64,000 bases of DNA, taken from contig NC_080563.1 of assembly GCF_030253575.1 (NCBI RefSeq), positions 11,489,001-11,553,000 on the forward strand. Reading direction: 5' to 3'. Of this stretch, positions 45,470-55,042 are shown piece by piece. Numbering within the stretch: position 1 is the first letter of the stretch; each line of letters opens with the position of its first letter. Made by a program: the position numbers and the translations under genes. The notes under the pieces are model-generated. The model made no database searches. It was not told the DNA's origin and worked only from the letters and a program-made list of their open reading frames with translations. Source of the stretch: Rhododendron vialii (Eukaryota; Streptophyta; Magnoliopsida; Ericales; Ericaceae).

Positions 45470-46519
45470 ATGGTGGTGGACGGAGGACACTCGTGGACCA
45501 CCCGCCGGGGCAGCAACCCCCGCCTGGAAGACCAACAAATCGTCGACATTCCATCCACCCCCACCGCCGACACCCGCACCGCCGGATCCCTCCTCTCCCC
45601 GAGCATTCTGACGGCGGCGATCATCCTCTCCTGGTACCTCTCCAACATCGGCGTCCTCCTTCTCAACAAGTACCTCCTCTCCATCTACGGCTTCCGCTAC
45701 CCCATCTTCCTCACCCTCCTCCACATGCTCTCCTGCTTCTTCTACAGCTTCCTCGCCGTCAACTACCTCCGCCTCGCCCCCTTACAGCCCATTCTCTCCC
45801 GCCGCCAGCTACTCAAGATCCTCACCCTCTCCGTCATCTTCTGCTTCTCCGTCGTCTGCGGCAACACCTCCCTCCGTTACCTCCCCGTTTCGTTTAACCA
45901 AGCCATCGGCGCCACCACCCCATTCTTCACCGCCATCTTCTCAGTCCTCATCACGTGTAAAAAAGAATCCAAGGAGGTTTACCTCGCCTTGTTACCGGTC
46001 GTGTTCGGAATCGTGATAGCGAGCAACAGCGAGCCGTTGTTTCATTTGTTAGGTTTCTTAATCTGCGTCGGCTCTACCGCCGGCCGGGCCTTGAAATCGG
46101 TTATCCAGGGTTTGATTTTGACGTCGGATTCGGAGAAATTGAATTCGATGAATCTGTTGTTGTACATGGCGCCGATGGCGGCGGTGATTTTGCTGCCGTT
46201 TTCGGTTTACATGGAAGGGAATGTGGCGGCGATTACGGTGGAGAAAGCGAGGGAGGATTGGTTTATTGTTTTTCTGTTGGTCGGGAATGCGACGGTGGCG
46301 TACTTGGTGAACTTGACGAATTTTTTGGTGACGAAGCACACGAGCGCGCTGACGCTGCAGGTGCTGGGGAACGCGAAGGCGGCGGTGGCGGCGGTGGTGT
46401 CGGTGTTGATTTTCAGGAATCCGGTGACGGTGATGGGGATGGCGGGATTCGGGGTGACGGTGATGGGAGTGGGGCTTTACAGCGAGGCCAAGAAGAGGTC
46501 GAAAGGTACAGCTCATTGA
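45470..46519 (+). CDS. sugar-phosphate/phosphate translocator-like membrane protein (At1g12500 type)
   Basis: An intronless 349-residue member of the triose-phosphate translocator/nucleotide-sugar transporter superfamily (drug/metabolite transporter fold). After a hydrophilic N-terminus ([12 protein letters not shown], about residues 1-40) come about ten hydrophobic helices. Family motifs include [58 protein letters not shown] and [20 protein letters not shown], the last being the KT-type motif of this group. It ends in a lysine-rich tail (SEAKKRSK). From memory the sequence is closest to the protein of Arabidopsis At1g12500, whose transported substrate is not firmly established. A Golgi location is likely but inferred. 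No signal peptide or chloroplast transit peptide is visible. Base skew changes sharply within the gene. Confidence 0.93.
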   Translation: MVVDGGHSWTTRRGSNPRLEDQQIVDIPSTPTADTRTAGSLLSPSILTAAIILSWYLSNIGVLLLNKYLLSIYGFRYPIFLTLLHMLSCFFYSFLAVNYLRLAPLQPILSRRQLLKILTLSVIFCFSVVCGNTSLRYLPVSFNQAIGATTPFFTAIFSVLITCKKESKEVYLALLPVVFGIVIASNSEPLFHLLGFLICVGSTAGRALKSVIQGLILTSDSEKLNSMNLLLYMAPMAAVILLPFSVYMEGNVAAITVEKAREDWFIVFLLVGNATVAYLVNLTNFLVTKHTSALTLQVLGNAKAAVAAVVSVLIFRNPVTVMGMAGFGVTVMGVGLYSEAKKRSKGTAH

Positions 46520-47013
46520 CAGATACGATGGTTCGATTCTTTTTTGCTTTAATTCGATGCTCTTTTTTTTTTATTAAATGAAAAAAAAAAGAGAAAAAGA
46601 TTAGTGTTTTACTCCTACTTTGTTTAAAGTTCTGAATGGAATGAAGGAAAATGAAAGAGGATTGGGATTAAAGGGGAAAACTTTCGATGATTGCAATTGT
46701 ATAGGATTATGATTTATGGGAGACAAGAAGGGTTATGTGTTTTGTTCTTTCCACAATTTTTGTTTTAGGTGGTGATTTGAGAATTTTGAAAATTCAGATC
46801 TCTCATTTTGCTTGCCCCTGTTTGTAACTTTATATGTCGGTTGCTGCATTTGTAGAACACAAAAAAATGAAGGCTGATTGATTCTTCATGTTGTTACTTT
46901 GGTGTAATTTGTTGAGGATGAATCACAATCCACTCGAAATTGACAAGCATGTGGACCTGGTATTCTTTTTGATTGAACGGTTCTGTTTTCCCTTTGTTGG
47001 GCGGAAAAGAGGC
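46520..47013 (+). other. 3' flank of the translocator gene
   Basis: An A/T-rich 3' untranslated region with an A-run near 46579-46590, then spacer. No other gene. Confidence 0.45.
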
Positions 47014-47121
47014 GCCTAGTACTGTAGCACCTAGGTGCTTACTGGTTGGCTGCCTAATCGAGGCGTTGCCTAGTACTGTAGCACCTAGGTGCTTACTGGT
47101 TGGCTGCCTAATCGAGGCGTT
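47014..47121. repeat. 54 bp tandem duplication
   Basis: Two identical 54 bp units start at 47014 and 47068 (GCCTAGTACTGTAGCACCTA). The flanks carry related CGCCTAGGCGCC words, so the patch resembles the GCCTAGGCGCC-rich MITEs common in plants. Confidence 0.85.
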
Positions 47122-48500
47122 GGACTACCCGTCTAGCGCCTAGGCGCCCGACTTTTAGAACACTGTTTAGAGGACAAAACTATGCCCTAAGTTCTGGTAC
47201 AACAAGAGTAGGCTATACAAAATTCTGAGTTTACTTCTTCAAGTCGATCATCATCATATGAAAGGAATACAGTATTATTTTCGAAAACATGTGATATTGG
47301 GTATAATGGCCTCTTTTTCTTTTTTTTTCACTTGTCGAAACTTCACTCTCTTCATTTTAGTTTCTGGCATTTGAGAGATTGCTTCGAATTGGAAAGTTGA
47401 TTAATTGTTCGAAACCAATGTGTACTATGTTTAGGGATGTCCATTTCAAATCTAATTGATAGGGAATTAGCTTTGCAAACATAATTCGATGCGGAATTAG
47501 CTTTCCTTAGATAACACAGATAGAAAATGACGCGTTCCTGCCGGTCTATTGCATCTGCTAGGCTGGGTTTTACATTATTAGTGATCAGTTAGGTTGCTGT
47601 CAAATAAGGGAAAAGGAGAGGAACATGTAGAAGGAATTTAGGATTCCAATTTGGTCTCTGGGCTACTGAACATGGGTTTGGAAGCCCATTTTTCCAAGCT
47701 GATGTTCTGTTTCCCTTTCAGCTAAGACATCGGAAGAAAAGAACTTCTTCTTGCTTTGCCTTTCTTGTCAATGATTGTTGTTCTCTGCATTTTGAGTTTT
47801 CACCCCACGGAAATAGGTCAATCTAGCCTTGTTTGGGGCAGCTAAACAATAATCAACCCTCATCTTTCATTTCGATTGTTTGAAGAAATATCGAGGTTAC
47901 AACTTGGGTCTAAATTGAGTCAAATTTTGTATAGCTCCTTCGACAACTTTGCATTTGTCTTCAGAAAGACCCAGATACTGATTCCGCCTAAGCGATCTGA
48001 GTGGGTTAACATGATGCCAATTCTGATCCCAAATTTCCTTCTTGGATCAACCAAGTGGGCCTTAATTAATTGCAGAAAATAGTTGTGCTACGGTGTTTTA
48101 CTCAGGAGCAAGTAATAAATTAGGCGGTATGCCCAGGGATTTCAACCGAATATTTCACCTTGTATGGGACATGTTGGCTGCAGACCTCGTGTTAAATTAG
48201 GTGAGTCGATGTATCGGTTCTATCCTATTTTGCATCCAACAAATTTCATCTTCTTGTTTGATTTCTTGCCTTCTAAGTTAAGCCTTCACTTCTCCTGAGA
48301 AGTTCTCCCGGCCTTAGATCTCTTCTACTCTGATCTGCTTTTTACTCTTGCCCTTGACATTGTCTACTTCAATTTTGCAGTTGAACATTTGATTATCAAC
48401 CCTTTCTAGTCTAGGTGATCTAGACTTCCACTCTCGCACATGAGCAGCCAATTTCTATCAGACACCTTTCTCTCCCAAGATTCATCCAAGAGGGGATATC
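47122..48500. other. intergenic DNA, no gene
   Basis: AT-rich DNA with no conserved frame, RNA gene or repeat boundary that I can support. Confidence 0.45.
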
Positions 48501-48694
48501 ACTAAGTCACATAACTCGCATGCGTGTGTGCTCCAAAACGAAAGCTGAAGCACGAGGGCAAATACAAGCGTGAAAGCGTCTTTAAAGTACGTCTCAAACT
48601 AAGTCACATAACTCGCGTGCGTGTGTGCTTGAGCGAAAGCTGAAGCACGAGGGCGAACACAGGCGTGGAAGCGTCTTTAAAGTACATCTCAAAC
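48501..48694. repeat. 97 bp tandem duplication
   Basis: Units at 48501 and 48598 share ACTAAGTCACATAACTCGC, GCGTGTGTGCT, GAAAGCTGAAGCACGAGGGC and AAGCGTCTTTAAAGTAC with few differences. The unit is rich in CG dinucleotides compared with its surroundings. Confidence 0.85.
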
Positions 48695-50612
48695 TCTTAA
48701 AATCCGCGAGAGCGAAAATTGAGAGCGCGAGCGTAGTATGAGGATTGAAAGCGGAGCCGGAAGCGCAGGTGGGCTTTTTGAAGGATTATGTGCCTGAGGA
48801 ACATCATCTAGTTGGGAAACTTGATTTACCTGTTTCAACCCGGTGATCATGTACGAATTACACAATTGCTATGTGTTTGGACAGGCATGTTAACCATTGC
48901 ATCAATGCTCCCATTCCCATCTGGGCCATCTCAGCAAACGGTAATTGATGGGCAAGTGGTCCAGTGGATAAGTTCGGCTATACCTATCCTCTATGTTTTT
49001 ACTAATCGTGGTGTGAGTTGCAAGGCTTCTTTGTCAGCCGACCTATCTTGAATTTAATGTGTCTGTCTGTAGCATACTGTGTATGTATAACTCCTATGGC
49101 CACCAGGCTTTTTATTTTATTTTTTTAAATTTGAATTCACACCCTTTTAATGCCCAATATGGTATTAAAATACAGGCAAAATAATACTAGTAGGAAATTC
49201 CCTATAACATGCGTAGGATGGCATCTAATTCCAACATTAGACCTTAACCATCTTGGCCTGGAGATACTAGGGGCCTGTTTGGCAGTCTCATTTTCACATT
49301 TTCTGTTTCTCCTTTTCCATTTTGCATTTTGGCTGAAAACCAAAGAACTCATTCTCCGATGATGCTTTTTCAAATTTGAAGAAAGGAGAAGATAAGTGAG
49401 AAAGAGGCCCATAGAAGTTTTTCCCATTCTCCTTTTCCCATTTTTGTTTTCCAGACACGCCAAAAGACATCTCTACCCTCTCTGTTTTGAGATAATTCCA
49501 CAAAACCCTTTGAACGTTATCTCCTCTATTCCAGATATGTTCTTCCACTGTTGAAGAGAGAGAGAGAGAGAGTCTGAGAGAAGCAGACGAAAGCTGAGTG
49601 GGGTGTTGACGAAGATGTTGCACGCATGCGGTATAAAAACAATTTAGGTAACTTTTATTCAAATCTGAAAATCATAAGGAAAATACAGAATCTAAATTAT
49701 ATTGGATATAGACCGACACCAGTGTTACACACGGTGTCCTTAAAACAGATTCGCCGCCTCACCGGGGTGCTAGAGGTTTTAGTAGACGTCTGTCTCCCAG
49801 GATTTAACCAGTTGAAAGTTTAAGCGTGCACCACACTTGAACGTACTGCGAACTGAATTTATGTGCGTAGTACTCTCTCGGATGAAAAAACCAAAACACA
49901 AAAGTTTACAGGAAAAAGAGGTAGTGTATCACTGGAATATTCTTACTCTTTTCATCTCATGCAGAGGATGCCTATTTATAGGCAAAAAAGAACCGTGGAA
50001 TTGAAACAAGAATTCAATGCTTGACCACCTTCTTCCACAGTTGGGCAATAGGTGGACAGACAAGCTCCATGAAAGGTGCTCCAGCTCTTGCAGCCAAAAT
50101 CAAACTTGCTTCTGAAAGCCAAAAACCGGACTGGCCCTATGTTGATTGATAATTTCTCATTCAATCCTTAATGATTTTTTGTTCACTTCTTTTGTGGATT
50201 AATCCTCTAACAAAGGAGATGATAAATCCACTTGGACCCACCTCTCGAGGTGTCCGGGTCCCACTTAATTTTTGGCTCAAACTCACTCAAAATTGTGTGA
50301 ACTTAACCCATTTTTTCCAACAGAAGATTATGTTGAATCCTTTTTGTTCTAGTTGGAGGGATAGAGCTTGGAAGGGGATTATGTGGCCTTGGCCCATGAT
50401 CCGCCATTTCTATTTCTGCTTTCTCACTACAGTGCGAGAAAACAATGGAAAAGAGGAAGGGAAAAGGAATCACGAAAGAGATTGGTGACGTCGGAGGTCC
50501 TTTTCTTTCCCATTAAATAATTAAGGGTAATTTGGTAAAAAATCAATTTATAATTCATTTTTATCACATATTTATCTCTTGTTACAAAATATATTATGGG
50601 CATATTATTTAA
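48695..50612. other. intergenic repeat-like DNA
   Basis: 49262-49400 (TAGGGGCCTGTTTGGCAG onward) looks like a hAT-type MITE end, and GAAACACCCCTAAA near 51340 could be its partner, but the target copies do not agree well. Otherwise nothing was recognised. Confidence 0.3.
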
Positions 50613-50933
50613 GGGAATGATTTCGGTGTCCCCGGTCATTTTGGAGACACCGTAACTTTTGGCATAACAAAATCATTATGAGCATAACTAAAATCCATTA
50701 CAAGCATAACAGAACCATAGCAAAGCTTAACTAAAACCATAGTAAGACATAACTTGTTTGTTATGCCCTAGTCGGGTTTGGTTACGTCTTGATTGATTTT
50801 TTGAATATTCCTTGATTATGTCTTGTTTGAGTTCTGTTATGCTTGTAATTAGTTTTAGTTATACTCATAATGGTAAAGTTATGCCAAAAATTACGGTGTC
50901 CCCAAAATGACCGGGGATACTAAACACTCTACC
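50613..50933. mobile_element. 321 bp MITE, copy 1
   Basis: Inverted ends share TCCCCGGTCATTTTGG and GTTATGCCAAAA(A/G)TTACGG. The interior is rich in GCATAAC and GTTATG words in inverted order. The flanking targets are AT-rich and only partly alike. It belongs to the same family as 50944-51263. Confidence 0.7.
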
Positions 50934-50943
50934 AGATTTAAAA

Positions 50944-51263
50944 GGATGATGCTATGGTGTCCCCGATCATTTTGTAGACACCGTAATTTTTGGCATAACT
51001 TTACCATTATGAGTATAACTAAACCCATTACAAGCATAACAAAACCTAAACAAGACATAACCAAGGAATATCCAAAAAACCAACCAATGCGTAACCAAAC
51101 CCAACTAAAGCATAACAAACAAGTTTTGCCTTGCTATGGTTTTGGTTATGCTTTGCTATGGTTCTGTTATGCTTGTAATGGATTTTGGTTATACTCATAA
51201 TAGTTTTGTTATGCCAAAAGTTACGGTATCTCTAAAATGACCGAAGACACCGAAATCATTCCC
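50944..51263. mobile_element. 320 bp MITE, copy 2, Mutator-type target
   Basis: Same family and size as the copy at 50613-50933. It is flanked by the perfect 9 bp duplication GATTTAAAA (50935-50943 and 51264-51272), which suggests mobilisation by a Mutator-type transposase. Only 10 bp separate it from copy 1. Confidence 0.8.
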
Positions 51264-51658
51264 GATTTAAAATATATTCTAACCATAATTCAAAAAGATA
51301 AAAAATTGAAAATGAAAAGTCAAAAAGTACGCTACGAAACACCCCTAAATACTGAGAAACTCATTTCTGGAAAATGAGCAAGCAGCCAAAAATACACATG
51401 ATAAAGTTCATTCTTGAGATGGAGTCGCGAACTCTAGCCAACATGATAAGTGGGCTTGTGGAACTGACCTAGGATACTAGAGCTAAGACGGCTTCCAAGC
51501 CGGTCCCGTTTTTGTCTCCCCATGCCCCGTTCAATCCCATCCAATGTCAAACCCTATTTGTGTAAGCCCTGTTTTAAGTGAGTTATCGAAAATACCCAAA
51601 ATCCTCTCCTCCCCCTGCGAAAATGATAGGCCAAACCAGATTCACCAACTGATTGGAG

Positions 51659-51661
<3 letters not shown>

Positions 51662-51696
<35 letters not shown>
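51662..51696. repeat. (AG)17 microsatellite
   Basis: An uninterrupted AG repeat directly before the start codon of the small frame at 51697, in 5' leader position. Confidence 0.9.
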
Positions 51697-51699
<3 letters not shown>

Positions 51700-51851
51700 A
51701 GCCGTCGTCGGTAGATTTGTTCGCAGACCTAGAAGATCCTAACTCGACGATGGCCATGGACGTCGACACGGAGTTTTTTGGTGAAGGCCCACTCGTTTCC
51801 GACAAGAAGCTCGCCGACGCCGACTTCTTCAACTCCTTCGAAGACGACTAA
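51697..51851 (+). pseudogene. 5' coding fragment of an unidentified gene
   Basis: An ATG right after the AG leader opens a 51-residue acidic frame (MKPSSVDLFADLEDPNSTMA ... KLADADFFNSFEDD) that ends at a TAA. Immediately beyond, the DNA becomes the 3' side of the bHLH fragment read on the other strand. The frame looks like the beginning of a real acidic nuclear protein, but I cannot name it. It appears cut at the junction with the bHLH piece. Confidence 0.4.
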
Positions 51852-51852
51852 C

Positions 51853-52253
51853 CGAATGGGGAGATTTGAAGGAGGAACCGTCCACGACGTCGTCGCCGCT
51901 TCCACCTAGACTCAAAGCCATCAAGCCGGATTCGCCACCGGAAATCCCACCCTTGGACTGAAACAAAAACTCCTGCTGAAGCAACAACGACTTGGCAGCC
52001 GCCGCCGATCTGGTGTTGCCGGAGCTTCGCGGACTGATCGTGATCGAAATGGAAGTGATCGTCGGGCATGGAGGCGGAGAGGTCCCACGGGGACTTAGGG
52101 TTTGGTCCGGTGAGGTCGGGCGGCCAGGAGCATGAGGGGAGGGTGGAGGGCATCTGGTCGAGGAAGTTGTCGGGAGACGGCGTCGCTGGATCGAAGTGTT
52201 AAATCTGATTGTTGCTGTCGATCTGTTGTTGTTGAATGGATTGGAGAGACATT
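51853..52253 (-). pseudogene. N-terminal fragment of an LRL/bHLH66-type bHLH transcription factor
   Basis: On the minus strand the frame from the ATG at 52253 reads MSLQSIQQQQIDSNN, a TAA stop where the family has Gln, then HFDPATPSPDNFLDQM, LPSCSWPPDLTG and NPKSPWDLSASMPDD. After a frameshift near QHQIGG it continues with AAAKSLLLQQ, GGESGLMALSLGG and DDVVDGSSFKSPHS. This is the characteristic N-terminal half of LOTUS JAPONICUS ROOTHAIRLESS-LIKE (LRL1-3, bHLH66/69/82) proteins. The basic helix-loop-helix part is missing. The fragment ends in a tail-to-tail junction with the piece at 51697-51851. The Mutator-like element begins within 15 bp of the start codon. Confidence 0.75.
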
Positions 52254-52267
52254 TGGGATTGTTTTAG

Positions 52268-52450
52268 CAAAAATGCTACAAACACAACAACTCCCACACA
52301 ACAACTCACACAATCGCTGACGTCATGATGACGTCAGCATAAAACGACGCCGTTTTGATTTAAAAAAAAAAAAAACACGCCTGGTTCTCCTTACCTTTTC
52401 CCCTTCTCGTTCTCGTTCAAAATACAAACCAGTGGGAGGGGCTCCCACCA
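52268..52450. repeat. left terminal inverted repeat of the MULE
   Basis: Pairs with about 58915-59120 on the other strand, with a variable A-run in the middle and lower similarity at the inner edge. Confidence 0.8.
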
Positions 52451-52585
52451 CAACCTCAGTTCCTCCCCCATCGCCAACAACCGCCACCTGCCACCACCGG
52501 CTCCTACCACAACCCCAGCTGCTCCCCCATCGCCGGCAACCGCCACCAGAACCGGCTTCTGGCACCCCGACGCTGTCCCGGACAA

Positions 52586-52616
<31 letters not shown>

Positions 52617-55042
52617 CTTGTTTTAGATAGATAGATTATCCCCACTATCTACTCCTCATCAATTAGGGGGTTTCAATTTGAGAAACCCTAAAGTGTTGTG
52701 CTGCCGAGAAAAGAAAAAAACAAAAAACCTAATTTGAAAATTTGAGAAACCCCTAATTCGAAAATATGAGAAACCCTAAATGGGAGTTGTTAACCCCAGA
52801 ATAGTGGTTTAACGTGTCGGTAATCTTTGTTAATTGATACCATTTTGTCTTCTGGGTTCAACGATCAACCTCTTGCCCCTTTTGCTGGAATAGTGAATCT
52901 CGGAATTGGAGATACGACCGTCAGTTATCTAGTTGCTATGTATCATGTTTACATTGTGGTGGCATTGCAATCTTTATTAAACTTAAAATAGGGTGGAATT
53001 CAGTTTTAATTGTCTCAAACGCTTGAGCATCGCACGTTGATGTTCCAAGTCAGTTTAGCATGGCTTATTGTTGTATGGAGGACGGGATAATGGTTGGAAG
53101 CACACTGTGCACCTCTGTTGCTCACTATACATGTGTAGCCTTCATGGAGAAGAGAATTTTTGTGACAGTAACTATAGGCTTCTAATCTCCATCTATAATA
53201 TGAGGCCCCTCGTAGTGACACCGTAGCGGAATTTCTCATGGAATTCAATGTCTTCTTGTTGTACATGTTTTCCACATTCTGCGGTTTCTGCTTATTCTGC
53301 TTGAATGCTGCCACACTGCACGTATAGATGAATAACAGCTTGGCGCCTTTACTAAATATACCCATCTAAAGCAAAGTGAAATGTGTGCGGCCATGGAAAC
53401 GAGAACTCGTCAAAATTTTCTAGTTTTACTGTCAGTTAGCAAGAGATTGATGAGAGGAACTATTTCTGTCAATGCTGCAATTAGTTATTTACACCTTGAA
53501 CATGTGCACTTCTATGCCGAAAGCTGATTAGGGAAAGCTGAATCGTTGTTCTTAAGTGCTGAAAGTCAAACTAATATGCTGAATTATGTGCTTAGATGGT
53601 AGAAATTATGTTTGTGTAAGCTGGAAATTATAATTGGAAGCTAAAAACTGAAGTTTATATGCTGAAACTCATACTTAAGTGCTGGAAATTGCTATATGGT
53701 GCTGAATCTATCTTTTTAGAGCACTGGAGCGACTGGTTTGGTGCGGAATTACGGTATAGATGCAGGAAATTATGTCTACAAACTGAAATTAGGTGACTTT
53801 TGCACAAGACTATGTCCAATAAGTTGAATTTGATAAACGGTGAGTTGGAAGTGCTCTTTTTATGTGGTGGAACTTTGTCTAAATGCTGAAATCTATATTT
53901 GACTGCCAAAAATTTGCATTTGAAGTGCACTAGTTCATGTTTGGTACATTTGGGTGATGGCTAGAAACAAAACTATGAATAGAATTTAATTGAGTACATG
54001 GTTATGGTTTTATTCTTATTGATCATTGTTATTCTTAGGTTATGGTTGGAAGATTGGGAGGGCAAGGCAGCTTGATTACATATGGCTGCGAACTTAAAAG
54101 CAAAAGAACGGGAGAGCTTACAAGATTTATGGGCTAGAACTATGGGACCAATAGCTTTGCAAAGACTAGTGGAGACTCGAAAAGGCAGTGAAAGAGATTG
54201 AAGCTATTCAAGTGAATCGAAGGCCAAGAAAAATGATCAATTTGTTGTAGTTTGGAATATTACTATGTACTAAGCTTTGTAATATCAAGTTGTAGTATTG
54301 CAAAACCTAACTTCGTATGTAATTGATAATTGTGATGAGAATGGCCCGGCGTGGGTTTGAAATTTATTGTATTATGGTTTTCGTTGTGAAATGATAATTT
54401 GGCAATAGATTTTGGCTATGAATATAGCTTGTGATTGTTGATTTACAATGAGAAAGGTCCGACGTGGACTTGTGCATAACCTCGTTTGGTTTCTATTGTT
54501 GTTATGGCTGTACTGATTGAGACGTGAGACGTCGGGTTAGGACCAAAAAACAAGGGAGACTATGCCGAAATTTTTCCAAAACCAAATACGGTAGTATAAT
54601 TCTAGTATTAATATTGGTGACTGAATTCACCTCAAAATTTAGTACTATTTTGCTTTTATTCTAACCTATCGATAAAACCTTGAACTGACCAAATCATTCT
54701 CAAAAAAAAAAAAAACTTTCAAAATCTTATCTGAATCTTATCTGATGGAACTATGAATTTAACAAGCAATCAGGTCATTACAGAAGCATAATGAAAGTAA
54801 ATAAATGGTGCAATTTTATGAACAAAAGTAGAATGCGTCTCATTAAAGATGTCAACTTCAAACAGAATTTTCCAAACCATCTACCTTATAAAAGGTCATT
54901 ACAAGATCAACAAACAATCAGGTCTTTCAAGGATACAAAAGGGGACACTGGACACATGACACGATATGGACAGCTTTCAAGGACACAAAAAGGGACACAG
55001 GACACGATATGGATACGATATAAAACAATACAAGCAAGTGAA
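52451..55042. other. left interior of the MULE
   Basis: A CT tract (52591-52616) and a donor-like AAAG|GTCTCT are followed by AT-rich DNA. 53520-53720 contains many loosely repeated TGCTGAA words. A plus-strand frame of 39 codons starts at 54082 (MAANLKAKERESLQDLWART) just after an acceptor-like TTATTCTTAG, and may be the end of a small second gene converging on the FAR1-like gene. Nothing else was recognised. Confidence 0.35.

Noticed and set aside
45493-46581. Long frames on both strands overlapping the translocator, rich in Pro/His/Arg or Gly/Asp
   Set aside because: They are by-products of the strong C-rich and G-rich skew in the real gene. They lack any family motif.
49262-51350. A 2.1 kb hAT element from TAGGGGCCTGTTTGG to GAAACACCCCTAAA
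   Set aside because: The ends look alike but the flanking octamers agree poorly, so the boundaries are not supported.
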